Shown piece by piece: positions 37,358-45,784 of a DNA stretch of 64,000 nt. The notes under the pieces are model-generated. The model was given only the letters and a program-made list of their open reading frames with translations. It did no database searches and was not told where the DNA came from. A program made the position numbers and the translations under genes. Source of the stretch: Singulisphaera sp. GP187 (GTDB lineage Bacteria > Planctomycetota > Planctomycetia > Isosphaerales > Isosphaeraceae); NCBI RefSeq assembly GCF_900129635.1, contig NZ_FSRB01000001.1:3387501-3451500 (forward strand), written 5' to 3'. Within the stretch, counting starts at the first letter, position 1. Each line of letters opens with the position of its first letter.

Positions 37358-38086
37358 ATGAAACGGCTGATTCGTCTTGTGCTCGTCACGCTCCCGTGCG
37401 TCGCGCTCACGGCCGAGGCCCAATCATTCGCTCCAAACCCGCGTTTCAAGCCGAAGGTTGGAGACCTTTGCCAAGTAGGCGACTTCGATCCGGCGCGTCA
37501 AACTTGGAATGATGTCATTGCCGCCAAGGACGAAGCCTCATGGATCAAGTACGCGAATGCCTTTCGCGATAAAGTGACCCTCGCCGAGCTCGACGCCGAA
37601 GGCAGCACCACGAAAATCAGGGCGGGGACACGCGTCAAGTTCGTGAGCCACAAGGACCTCGCGACCTCGAAGACTCCTCGAACCGCCGCACGAGTCCGGC
37701 TGAACGAAGGTCCCAACAAGGATCGCCTTGTCTGGGTTGAGCGACAGTTTCTATTTCATCCGGCCAAGGTCTCACCCATCGTCCGAGGGATCGGGGACCC
37801 GAGAGCCGCGACCCTGCTGAAGTCGGGCCTGAATCTGGAAAAACTCGGCAAAAAGGCGGGGGCGTTGGGTTTTTATCATGAGATCGTCATCCATCACGAC
37901 GACTCCGATGAGGCGAAGACGGCCACTGAGCGCATCAAGGCGCTCGGCGAAAGGGTCCCCGCTCCCATCAAAGCTCCCGCAAAGCCTTTGTTCCGATTGA
38001 TGATCTCGGAATCCTCCGGGGAGGAGACGACGATTCCCAAGAATGCCGCGCCCGAACCCGAACCCAGGGCCCAGCAGCACCCATGA
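37358..38086 (+). CDS. Hypothetical secreted protein
   Basis: 242 residues with a clear signal peptide (MKRLIRLVLVTLPCVALTAEA). GAGGAA six bases upstream supports the start. The mature part starts with a small beta-rich section and continues with a helical stretch near 150-185 that resembles a TPR-like segment (ATLLKSGLNLEKLGKKAGAL). No family recognised. The stop overlaps the next gene by four bases (ATGA), so translation is probably coupled. Confidence 0.65.
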   Translation: MKRLIRLVLVTLPCVALTAEAQSFAPNPRFKPKVGDLCQVGDFDPARQTWNDVIAAKDEASWIKYANAFRDKVTLAELDAEGSTTKIRAGTRVKFVSHKDLATSKTPRTAARVRLNEGPNKDRLVWVERQFLFHPAKVSPIVRGIGDPRAATLLKSGLNLEKLGKKAGALGFYHEIVIHHDDSDEAKTATERIKALGERVPAPIKAPAKPLFRLMISESSGEETTIPKNAAPEPEPRAQQHP

Positions 38087-38508
38087 GCCCGTTCCAGGAG
38101 CATTCACCAATGCCTTTTCGAGTTCTCGTCACTGGCGATCGGGAGTGGGCCTGCCTCGGCATCGCCGAAGCGATTGTGACGCGATTGACCGCTCGGTACG
38201 GCCCGGAACTGGTGATCGTCCACGGTGGAGCCAAGGGGGTCGACCTGTCCTTCGAACTCGCGGCCCGCGAGCAGGAACTCGCGACCGAGGTTCACGAGCC
38301 GGACTGGGAAAAGCATGGGCGGAAAGCAGGACCGATCCGAAGCCAGGAGATGGTCGACCTCGGCGCCGAGTTGGCAATCGCGGTCCATCGCGACCTGGCG
38401 GGGAGCCGAGAAACCAAGGACCGCGTCCGACGTTGCCTCGAGGCGGGGATCCCGGTTTGGTTGATCGACTCGGAGGAGGTCAAACCGAGGCGGGTGACGA
38501 AGATTTGA
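38083..38508 (+). CDS. DUF2493 / SLOG-type nucleotide-binding protein
   Basis: 141 residues. FRVLVTGDREWACLG at the start and VIVHGGAKGVDLSFELAA near 46 match DUF2493, a SLOG-superfamily Rossmann-like fold that binds nucleotide-derived ligands. Residue R105 and surroundings close the domain. Its ATG overlaps the upstream stop; ATG 38110 (MPFRVL) is an alternative start nearer the domain. SLOG proteins are often linked to stress or phage defence, but nothing nearby supports a defence role. Confidence 0.8.
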   Translation: MSPFQEHSPMPFRVLVTGDREWACLGIAEAIVTRLTARYGPELVIVHGGAKGVDLSFELAAREQELATEVHEPDWEKHGRKAGPIRSQEMVDLGAELAIAVHRDLAGSRETKDRVRRCLEAGIPVWLIDSEEVKPRRVTKI

Positions 38509-38644
38509 GGGACAAAGGCGGGGAGAACCGAACCGCTCGCCCCCTCCGCCTGCCCGGCCGCCTCGCGGCTTCCGTCCTCACAATCCTCGATCACCTGCAC
38601 ACACAATCATTAACTACCAATGCTTCGTTCAAATTTACAACCGA

Positions 38645-40456
38645 TCATTTGAGACCCTCAATCGCCTGGATCAGGCGGTCGAGCTTCGATTCGATCTCTC
38701 CGAGCCTTCGATCGTGGTCACCCAGGCGCTGAGCGATCTCGGATTCGGGCCGTTCACCTGCGGAGCCTGGACTCTTGAGCTCGTCAAGTGATTGGAGAAT
38801 TCGGTCAAGCTTCGCTCCAGCCGTCCCCGAGGAGTGCTTGCGTATCGCAGCTTCGAAGTTGATGCCCTCGTCGACGAAGACATGATCGGAGTCCGCCGGG
38901 GCAACATTGAGTAACCGACCGGACCGGGGATCTTTGCGAGTCAGGCCGAGATCCTCACTGGGGAGAAACCGGCGGAGGTGACCGACGAGCCTCTCCTTGA
39001 TCTCTCGACGAGACAAACCGGCCACTTGGACATCACCATAAAAACCGAGTGAGATCGTCCCATCAGGGCGTACCACGCGCTCACCGGCGATCGGACGACC
39101 CTGGATTGGCTTCAGGACTTCGATGAGCAATCGATCTCCAGGCTGAACCCTGGGTGGCCCGCCGGCAATGGCAAGGGGAACGACCGGTGGCGAGGTATAA
39201 ATCGGAGTATCGTCCACGAAGACACGGTGGGAATCCTTGGGCTCGACTGGTATCCGCTTAACGTCGTCGGGATTCTCGAGATCGCCCAACTCATCTCTCC
39301 AAAGGCCGAGAAAATCATCGGCCAAGAAGTTTCTCAAATAATTCACAAGTTTTGTCTTAATCTCATACCGATTCAATCCGGCCACCTCAAGATCGCCGTA
39401 AAACCCCAACGAGATCGTCCCATCAGGACGCACGACACGGTCCCCTGTGATCGGACGTCCTGGCAATGCTTGAAGGACTTCGATCGTCAGAGTATCCCCA
39501 GGCTTGACTCGCGCGGGGGGCTGGAGCTTCAACGCGGTTTGCCGACTCGACTGTTCAGCAGCCGCGTGAGGACGTGACACTGGCTTCGGTCGTTCATTTT
39601 CGGCCATCACTCGAGGGCCGAAAGCCACCCCCAGGCCGCAGGCGGCAATCGCCCCGAAACCGAGCGCCATCGTCATCAATTTTCTCATCGTCATCTCCTT
39701 GATTGCGGATTCGACCAGGATCACGGCGGAGGTCGAGACGATCGCATTTTGCATGGCGACCGCGACGGTGGCATGAGACAACGACTCCGGCACCCCTGGA
39801 GGGAGCAAGTTCTCGAGGCCGACGACCAAGGGCGCGAGACCGCGCTGGGCGAGTCGCTCCCGCAGTCGTTTCCGGCCTCGAGCGAGCCGACTCTCGATGG
39901 TCCCCACCGGACAGCCAAGCTGCCAGGCCGCGGCCTCGTGGGTCAGGCCCCCCAGATCACAGAGTTCAACCGCGGCTCGGAATGGTCCCGGGAGCCGTTC
40001 GACTTCCTCATCGATCGCCGCGAGCAACTCCCGGCGCTCGGCATCGTGAGGCCAGTCCGCCACCGCCGGCTCGCCCCCCGGCCCCCTTTTTTCGCGACGT
40101 GATCGCCGTGCTCGCTCGGCTCGCGCTTTGGCGGCCACCCGGCGACTGACCCCATAGAGCCAGCGCCCGAGCGAGTCTTCGACCCGCACCGATCCCGCCT
40201 TACGCACCAAGACCAGAAACGTGGCCTGAAAGGCGTCGGCCACATCGTCGGGATCACGCAGTACCCGCCGGCAAACGCCCCAAACCATCGGGCCGTGCCG
40301 CGCCACCAACACGGCAAACGCGACCTCGGCCTCAGGCTTGCCGGAGTGATCGTGAAACCGTTCCAACAGTTGAGCGTCGCACGCACTGCCGACCGCTCCG
40401 AAGCCGAGCACGGTGCGAAGATGCGGCATCACAGCCGAAGACTCCCTCATCGCCAT
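38645..40456 (-). CDS. ECF sigma factor fused to membrane segment and two export-type domains
   Basis: 603 residues. The N-terminus is a sigma-70 ECF protein: region 2 near 45-110 (VWGVCRRVLRDPDDVADAFQ) and region 4 near 154-205 (LPGPFRAAVELCDLGGLTHE). A hydrophobic helix near 258-280 (MTMRKLMTMALGFGAIAACG) follows, then two copies of a polysaccharide-export/Wza-like domain at about 313-385 and 435-515, sharing VVRPDGTISLGFYGD, and a C-terminal coiled coil. The layout places the sigma part in the cytoplasm and the export-like domains outside, so signal sensing and promoter choice may reside in one protein. SD GGGAGGGG precedes ATG 40456. Confidence 0.85.
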   Translation of the reverse strand: MAMRESSAVMPHLRTVLGFGAVGSACDAQLLERFHDHSGKPEAEVAFAVLVARHGPMVWGVCRRVLRDPDDVADAFQATFLVLVRKAGSVRVEDSLGRWLYGVSRRVAAKARAERARRSRREKRGPGGEPAVADWPHDAERRELLAAIDEEVERLPGPFRAAVELCDLGGLTHEAAAWQLGCPVGTIESRLARGRKRLRERLAQRGLAPLVVGLENLLPPGVPESLSHATVAVAMQNAIVSTSAVILVESAIKEMTMRKLMTMALGFGAIAACGLGVAFGPRVMAENERPKPVSRPHAAAEQSSRQTALKLQPPARVKPGDTLTIEVLQALPGRPITGDRVVRPDGTISLGFYGDLEVAGLNRYEIKTKLVNYLRNFLADDFLGLWRDELGDLENPDDVKRIPVEPKDSHRVFVDDTPIYTSPPVVPLAIAGGPPRVQPGDRLLIEVLKPIQGRPIAGERVVRPDGTISLGFYGDVQVAGLSRREIKERLVGHLRRFLPSEDLGLTRKDPRSGRLLNVAPADSDHVFVDEGINFEAAIRKHSSGTAGAKLDRILQSLDELKSPGSAGERPESEIAQRLGDHDRRLGEIESKLDRLIQAIEGLK

Positions 40457-40683
40457 TGGCCCCTCCCATCCGTTGTCTCACTGAGACATGCCCGATCGGG
40501 CTGAAATCCTTCCCGCCGATCGAAAGAATCTGCGCACATCGGGTGGGCGAATCCGTTGAGGTTGAGTCCGAAAGCAATCCGTCCCTGAACAGGACCACGC
40601 CTTATCGAGCCTGGAGACTCATCAATCCTGGTGACCAGACCCTCAGCCGGTGGCGGGTTTCATGATCATGCCACGCGGGACGT

Positions 40684-40716
40684 GCCGAAGGCCGCGCAAG
40701 GCACGGCCTTCGCGGC
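40684..40716. terminator. Candidate hairpin terminator
   Basis: Inverted repeat GCCGAAGGCCG ... CGGCCTTCGCGGC, about 50 bases past the stop of the leftward gene at 40765. No T run follows, so it may be a dispersed palindrome. The rest of 40457-40764 shows nothing. Confidence 0.3.
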
Positions 40717-40764
40717 TTGGGGCTGCCTTCAGCATCGCCGAGCCCGGATCGAGATCGGGGGCCG

Positions 40765-41286
40765 CTACCGTTCGAGGATCAGGACCACCTCGTCATGACT
40801 GCCCGAATGGCCTGGAACGTTGACCACAAACGCCGCCTTCATGACCCAGCCGTGATGGGCCTGCTCGTTGAGAGTCGCTTCCATGCTCGCGAAGTTGAGC
40901 TTTCCCGAGGCGCTGTGGTCCCGCTGGCCGAGCACCTTGTACTGCTTCGATCCGTCGTCCGGACGGGGAAGATCCGGCCGCCTCAACGAGTCGACGCCCG
41001 AAGCTGGGGTCGTCGCCATAGCCGAGGCCGAGGCCGACTCGGTCGCGATTGCGGTCACCGTCGCTGTCGCCGACGCTTCGGGACTCGTCCAGTCCAGCCC
41101 CTCGACTCTCAGGGCATCGGGGTGGGCCGGGTTGGCCGACTCGACCCTGGGCGCGGTCGCGGCCCGGACGAGTGTACCGGGGATCGTCAGAATCGCCCCG
41201 CAATGGGGGCATTTGGTCTTCCGCCCCGCCATCTCTTCCTTGGATTTCAGAGGCTTGCCGCATTCACAGTTGAATGAGATCGACAT
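40765..41286 (-). CDS. Zinc-ribbon protein with DUF4177-like C-terminus
   Basis: 173 residues. The N-terminus has a four-cysteine zinc ribbon, C-x-C-x14-C-x2-C (CECGKPLKSKEEMAGRKTKC). The middle is Ala/Thr/Ser rich and probably disordered. The last 60 residues (QYKVLGQRD, LNEQAHHGWVMKAAF) resemble DUF4177, a small alpha/beta domain of unknown role. GGAG nine bases upstream supports the start. Function unknown. Confidence 0.7.
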   Translation of the reverse strand: MSISFNCECGKPLKSKEEMAGRKTKCPHCGAILTIPGTLVRAATAPRVESANPAHPDALRVEGLDWTSPEASATATVTAIATESASASAMATTPASGVDSLRRPDLPRPDDGSKQYKVLGQRDHSASGKLNFASMEATLNEQAHHGWVMKAAFVVNVPGHSGSHDEVVLILER

Positions 41287-41682
41287 CGCGTGGACTCCGA
41301 ATTTCCGGACGGAGCTGGTCGAGCCCAGTCCGTTTCACTGAACCCGCAATCGCCCCACAAGGCGTTCATACCATGGCAAGTCGCCCAGGCCAAGCGGCAC
41401 GGACCATAGTTCATCACGAAATTCGCGGCGATCCCCTGGAGGCGGTGCTGCCGGAACCCGGCGCGCTGGTCCAGCGATTCTGCTCTCGCAAGTCAATCGT
41501 GATTTCCTGTTGTTTTTCGTTTGTTATCGTCTTGATTCACAACGCGAAACAACGCTAATGGATGGAGGGAGGCGCTTCGAGCACGCTGTCGACGTCGACA
41601 GGCCCCCCCATTTCAGATTTCGGTTCGCGACGAGGCAGGGCTCACATCGACCCGAGTTTGAACCGACGAGTGGGGATCCCTC
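41287..41682. other. Intergenic region before the pseudopilin gene
   Basis: Divergent promoters of the zinc-ribbon and DUF1559 genes should be here. No gene and no convincing promoter pair. GGGGA about six bases before ATG 41683 is the likely ribosome binding site. Confidence 0.4.
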
Positions 41683-42756
41683 ATGAACCGCGTGACGACG
41701 CTCGGAACTGGCGGCGGTGCCCCTGGTCTTCTCGGTGCCGGACGAACTGCGCCGAGTCGTGCATTCACGCTGATCGAATTGCTGGTGGTGATCGCGATCA
41801 TTGGCGTGCTGATCGCGCTTTTGCTGCCCGCCGTGCAGGCGGCCCGCGAGGCGGCGAGGCGGGTGCAATGCGTCAACAACTTGAAGCAGATTGGCATCGG
41901 CGTTCACAACTACCACGCCGCCACCAACGCCCTCCCGCCGGGGCGGATCTGGAAGCCGGACGCGTTCGGCTGCGGGCTGAACATCGACGGCCACTGCCAA
42001 AATACCCCTTGGTTCATCTTGATGCTTCCCCAGTTCGAGCAACAGCCGCTCTATGACGCCTTCAATTTCAACCTCGGTGCGGAAGGCCAGAACTTCGGGG
42101 GGCTCTTTCCGAACAGCACCGTCGTGCGGAATAAGATCGGCCTGTTCCAGTGCCCCAGCGACAGCGCGATGAGCTACCAATTCTCGACCGCCCTCGCGCC
42201 GCCGCCGCTCGCCGCATTCAGTCCCGTGGTCTTCACCAAGGGGAATTACGCGGTCAACTGGGGAAACACCCAGTGGGGCCAGCAGTCGGTGACCGTGAAC
42301 GGAAAAACGATCCCGTTCTTGCCCTCGGCGTTCGGTCACGCCGGCAACCTGACGCTGGGGTCGGTCCTGGACGGCCTGAGCAACACCGTCTTCCTCGGCG
42401 AAATCGTCCAGGGGAGCGGCAACGACATTCGCGGCACGATCTGGACGACCACCTCCGGTGCGGGGTCCTACATCACCCGGTTCACCCCCAACCAGTTCAC
42501 GGATTTTTATCATTCAGGCGCCACCGGGGACGAATTGATCGTCCCCTGGTTCTGCACCGACGAGCCGGGCCGGAAGCTCCCTTGCATCTTCAGCGGTGAC
42601 ATGGCCAGTGGCTTCGCAGGCGCCCGAAGCCGCCACCCTGGAGGGATCAACGCCCTGTACGGCGATGGCTCGGTCCGCTTCGTCAAGGACACGATCAACC
42701 CCGCGAATTGGATTTCCCTCAATTCGATCGCGGGGGGCGAGGTGATCGATCCGTAG
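41683..42756 (+). CDS. DUF1559 pseudopilin-like protein
   Basis: 357 residues. After a 25-residue leader comes the prepilin cleavage and methylation motif, RAFTLIELLVVIAIIGVLIA, then the AREAARR and NNLKQIG segment and the DUF1559 domain ending in HPGGINALYGDGSVRFVKD. These proteins are made in large families in planctomycetes and are presumed to be processed by a prepilin peptidase and assembled or anchored at the envelope. No pilin assembly genes are close. Confidence 0.95.
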   Translation: MNRVTTLGTGGGAPGLLGAGRTAPSRAFTLIELLVVIAIIGVLIALLLPAVQAAREAARRVQCVNNLKQIGIGVHNYHAATNALPPGRIWKPDAFGCGLNIDGHCQNTPWFILMLPQFEQQPLYDAFNFNLGAEGQNFGGLFPNSTVVRNKIGLFQCPSDSAMSYQFSTALAPPPLAAFSPVVFTKGNYAVNWGNTQWGQQSVTVNGKTIPFLPSAFGHAGNLTLGSVLDGLSNTVFLGEIVQGSGNDIRGTIWTTTSGAGSYITRFTPNQFTDFYHSGATGDELIVPWFCTDEPGRKLPCIFSGDMASGFAGARSRHPGGINALYGDGSVRFVKDTINPANWISLNSIAGGEVIDP

Positions 42757-42878
42757 CCATATCGCCCGACTCTCTTAAGATTTCAACCACGAATGACATA
42801 AATCATTGAATTCAAAACACAACTTAATTAATTATTCTATTTATATTTATATCGTAATAGTGGATGCGTGCCGTCCGC

Positions 42879-42992
42879 GGGCAGGCACCCAAAAGGAGCG
42901 AGGCAGGGAATCTGAACCGCTCAGCGAGACCAGCAATCATCCAACCATTTTCGTCCAACCTCCCATCCCTCCCTCACCGAAGGGCCTGGCGA
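42879..42992. repeat. MITE-like repeat, copy 1
   Basis: Left end GGGCAGGCACCCAAAAGGAG, right end AAGGGCCTGGCGATTTGCC; the two ends are imperfect inverted repeats. Related copies lie at 59741-59850 and 63571-63731. Confidence 0.5.
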
Positions 42993-43108
42993 TTTGCCCC
43001 CCTCTTTCCGACGAACCGCCCTCTAACAATCGGCACAAGAAAGTCATAGAGGCCTCTGGATAACGGGCCGAGCCACCCCCCTTTCCTCGTTTGCGCAGCC
43101 AATATGCT

Positions 43109-43146
43109 GGCAATCCATTGCCAATTTTTGCCAATCGTGGTAGATT
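43109..43146 (+). promoter_or_regulatory. parD promoter and operator
   Basis: TTGCCA at 43118-43123 and TAGATT at 43141-43146 are 17 bases apart. The -35 box overlaps a palindrome, GGCAAT-CC-ATTGCC at 43109-43122, and TTGCCAAT is repeated ten bases later at 43128. Ribbon-helix-helix antitoxins commonly bind such overlapping repeats to repress their own operon. Confidence 0.55.
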
Positions 43147-43169
43147 CTCGGAATGAGGAGTACCGCCCA

Positions 43170-43430
43170 ATGGATACCATGAACATCGCCCTGCCTGAGT
43201 CCCTGAAGACCTTCGTTCAGGAGCGGGTCGCCGTCGGCGGCTATAGCAGCGTGAGTGAGTACATCCGCGAGTTGATTCGAGCGGACCAGAAAAACCGGCT
43301 CGAAGAGCGGATTGATACCCTGCTACTCGAGGGCCTCAACTCCGGCGAGGCGATCGAGGTGACGCCGGATTATTGGGAAGCCAAGAAACGGAAACTCGCT
43401 GAACGGCTCTCCAAGGCGAACGGGAAGTGA
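43170..43430 (+). CDS. parD: ParD-family antitoxin
   Basis: 86 residues from ATG 43170, with GAGGAG nine bases upstream. The N-terminal ribbon-helix-helix (MNIALPESLKTFVQERVAVG, then SVSEYIRELIR) binds DNA and represses the operon; the C-terminal tail from about residue 45 would clamp the ParE toxin. The stop overlaps the start of the toxin gene (GTGA). Since that toxin is frameshifted, this antitoxin is likely an orphan. Confidence 0.88.
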   Translation: MDTMNIALPESLKTFVQERVAVGGYSSVSEYIRELIRADQKNRLEERIDTLLLEGLNSGEAIEVTPDYWEAKKRKLAERLSKANGK

Positions 43431-43752
43431 CGCCGCGTTACGTTATGCTTCCGGCGGCAGACCAAGACCTCGATAACCTGGCGGCATACCTTACGAAGAA
43501 GTAAGTCTTGAGGTCGCCCTTCGTTTTTATGACGCAGCGGCCGAGACATTCACCTTCCTGGCTCGCAATTCGGGCGTCGGGGTACTTCGCAAATCGAAGA
43601 ATCCGGCCCATACCGAAATCCGCGTTTGGCGTGTGTCCGGCTTCAATAAACACTTGATATTCTATCGTCCGTTTGACGGCGGTGTCGAAATCGTCCGCGT
43701 AATTCACGGCCACCGTGATTTAGATTCCGAGTTGGGCCCCGAGAACGGATAG
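43427..43752 (+). pseudogene. parE: ParE toxin, frameshifted
   Basis: From GTG 43427 the frame reads VTPRYVMLPAADQDLDNLAA and stops after 25 codons near 43504. In the next frame the family sequence continues without loss: EVSLEVALRFYDAAAETF, then EIRVWRVSGFNKHLIFYRPF and VRVIHGHRDLDSELG to TAG at 43752. One deleted base near 43500 explains the break. ParE toxins poison gyrase; the product here would be inactive unless the shift is corrected. Confidence 0.8.
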
Positions 43753-43824
43753 CCAGCCCGTTCCGAAACACTTTTCATCCCCTGTCCTCGTCGCTGTTTC
43801 CAACGGCTTGACCACTTCCAGACT

Positions 43825-43881
43825 TCACCAATCGGGATTGCGAAGCTCGGCGAGAGTGCAGGTATCGAGCAGGCCTTTCAT
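43825..43881 (-). pseudogene. VapC-like PIN toxin, N-terminal remnant
   Basis: ATG 43881 overlaps the stop of the antitoxin frame (ATGA). It reads MKGLLDTCTLAELRNPDW and stops; this matches the start of PIN-domain toxins, with the first catalytic Asp in LLDTCTLAEL. Nothing further of the toxin is recognisable downstream. Confidence 0.55.
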
Positions 43882-44102
43882 AGAGGGACGTCTCGGCTTG
43901 GACATTGGTCACGCGTCAGCTCAAGACCTTCGAAGGATTCTCCCTGGCTGAGGTACTCCTTAAAGCCGGGTCGCTTGCCCGCGAGCTTCGCGAACTCGGC
44001 AGCCGAGATGACGACGACGGTGTCGTTTCGTCGCGTGATGGTCTGAGGCCCCTCGGTGAGAGCCAGGTTGACAACCTCGGTGAGGCGATCATGCTTTGCC
44101 AA
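43878..44102 (-). pseudogene. Phd/YefM-type antitoxin, start lost by inversion
   Basis: The frame LTEVVNLALTEGPQTITRR ... RDVPL is a Phd/YefM antitoxin. The missing first eleven residues, MTWNLAEAKNR, are encoded nearby on the opposite strand at 44159. The present frame can only begin at a TTG at 44102 with no usable ribosome site. Inverting about 100 bases between 44084 and 44192 joins the two parts in frame with a good ribosome binding site. Confidence 0.75.
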
Positions 44103-44158
44103 TCCTTTACAGATGAGTCATGATGGCTAGACTGTCTCGCTGATTTGGGAGGTGGCCC

Positions 44159-44191
44159 ATGACTTGGAATCTCGCCGAAGCAAAGAATCGC
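44159..44191 (+). pseudogene. Displaced start of the Phd-type antitoxin
   Basis: ATG 44159, with GGGAGGTGG just upstream, encodes MTWNLAEAKNR and then unrelated residues. The bounding sequences GGCGATCATGCTTTGCC (44084-44100) and GCAAAGAATCGCC (44180-44192) form an imperfect inverted repeat at the inversion ends. Confidence 0.7.
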
Positions 44192-44192
44192 C

Positions 44193-44729
44193 CTTCACTC
44201 CATTCCCGAGACATGGAGAACGCGACCACAAACGACAGATTTAAATTTGCGCAACACTCAATACAACAGCCATGCGTGGGACCTGCTCGACCATGGAGCG
44301 GTGGTCTACCTACGTCTACGGCGAAGCCGCGCGTCTGGCCTCGGACGTCTGCGCCGCCTTCCGCATCCTCAGAGCGGCAACGATCGGAGTGTGACAGTCG
44401 CGCCGCGGAATCGTCGCTCGACAACCGGCGTTCCAAGGATCGGTAACTGGAGGACGTTTGGGCATCTGGATGAATGGAGCGAGCCCCCTAGCCTGGCTGA
44501 ACTGAAGCTCGAGCCTCACAGGCGTAGATCCTGCCCCTGACGAAGACGTCCACTCGACGTTCGTCAGGGTCGATGCAAGGGTCACTCGTTAGGTCGTCAC
44601 CTCCATGCTCCGCTGATGCGACGACGTTGCCGACGATCACCGGAGGCATTGCGGACTTGATTTGCAGCGCTATTCTCGCTAGGTTGCGCAGGCCGGTGGC
44701 TGGACTGACTACAGGAGCACACGCCGCAA
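44193..44729. other. Intergenic region, no gene recognised
   Basis: Open frames here have no coding character that I can trust. A hairpin CCTGACGAA / TTCGTCAGG lies near 44537-44570. The AGGAG about 11 bases before ATG 44730 belongs to the next gene. Confidence 0.4.
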
Positions 44730-45722
44730 ATGCCCGCCAACCTTCCTCCCCAATACAGCAAAGCCGAGGAGGAGTTTCGCAAGGCGGTGAGCCCGGCGGA
44801 GCGGCTGGAAAAGCTCCGCGAGATGTTTCGCCTCCTGCCCAAGCATAAGGGAACGGAAAAGCTTCAGTCCGATCTGAAGCAGAAGATCAGCCGGGCGAAG
44901 GATGAGATCGAAGGGGGGAAAGCCGGAGGCAAGAAGGGGGGAGTGAGCCATCGCGTGCCGCGCGAGGGGGCAGGCCAAATCGTCTTGGTGGGTGCTCCCA
45001 ACGCGGGCAAGAGCGCATTGCTGGCGGCCCTGACCAATGCCAAGCCCGAGGTGGCTCCTTATCCGTTTACCACCCGAGCCCCCTACCCCGGCATCATGTT
45101 CTACCAGGATGTCCGGATCCAGCTCGTCGACCTGCCGCCGATCTCGGCCGACTTCTTCGAGCCCTGGGTGCCCAGTCTGATTCGCTCGGCCGACGCCGCG
45201 ATCCTGGTTGCCGACCTGGGCAGCGACGACGTGGCCGATGATACCGAGGTGGCCCTGGCCCGGCTCGCCTACGTCCATACCGAGCTGGTGGGGACGCTCC
45301 CGTTCGACGTCGAGGACGAGACGATCCAGCACGTCAAGACGCTGATGGTCGCCAACAAGACCGACGCCGAGGGGGCCGACGACCGGCTCGACGTGCTGAA
45401 AGAATGGTTTGCGCCCAAGTTTCCGATTTTGCCGATCTCCCTCGAGCGGGGGGAGGGCCTGGACGATCTGAGGCTCGCCTCGTACGATTTACTGGGTGTG
45501 ATGCGGGTTTACACCAAATTGCCCGGCAAGCCGGTCGACCGCACCAAGCCGTTCACCATTCCCATTGGAGGCACGGTCCTCGACTTGGCAAGGGAGATTC
45601 ATCGCGACTTCGAGCAATCATTGAAATTCGCGAAGGTGTGGGGTACGGGGGTCTTCGAAGGGCAGACGGTCAAACGCGACCATGAGCTCCACGAGGCCGA
45701 TGTCGTGGAGTTGCACGTCTAG
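44730..45722 (+). CDS. TGS-domain GTPase of the Obg/DRG class
   Basis: 330 residues. A helical N-terminus (about 1-75) leads to the G domain with GAPNAGKS near residue 88 (G1), DLPP near 134 (G3) and NKTD near 211 (G4). The last 60-70 residues form a TGS domain (IPIGGTVLDLAREIH). DRG-type GTPases bind ribosome-related RNA; the bacterial member is uncharacterised. It precedes two signalling genes by 62 bases on the same strand. Confidence 0.88.
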   Translation: MPANLPPQYSKAEEEFRKAVSPAERLEKLREMFRLLPKHKGTEKLQSDLKQKISRAKDEIEGGKAGGKKGGVSHRVPREGAGQIVLVGAPNAGKSALLAALTNAKPEVAPYPFTTRAPYPGIMFYQDVRIQLVDLPPISADFFEPWVPSLIRSADAAILVADLGSDDVADDTEVALARLAYVHTELVGTLPFDVEDETIQHVKTLMVANKTDAEGADDRLDVLKEWFAPKFPILPISLERGEGLDDLRLASYDLLGVMRVYTKLPGKPVDRTKPFTIPIGGTVLDLAREIHRDFEQSLKFAKVWGTGVFEGQTVKRDHELHEADVVELHV

Positions 45723-45784
45723 GAACGGGGCGGGTCGGGAATCGACCGTCCAGTTCGACTCGGGTTGGCGAGGGAACGGATCCA

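Larger units (their letters stand above)
42757..43169. other. Intergenic region with A/T-rich stretch, MITE-like repeat and parD promoter
   Basis: 42809-42858 is strongly A/T rich, unlike the surroundings. A MITE-like repeat occupies 42879-42992 and the parD promoter 43109-43146 (separate entries). No gene is present. Confidence 0.5.

Noticed and set aside
38083..38508. DUF2493/SLOG gene as part of a defence system
   Set aside because: No nuclease, effector or cyclase gene is adjacent; neighbours are a secreted protein and a sigma factor.
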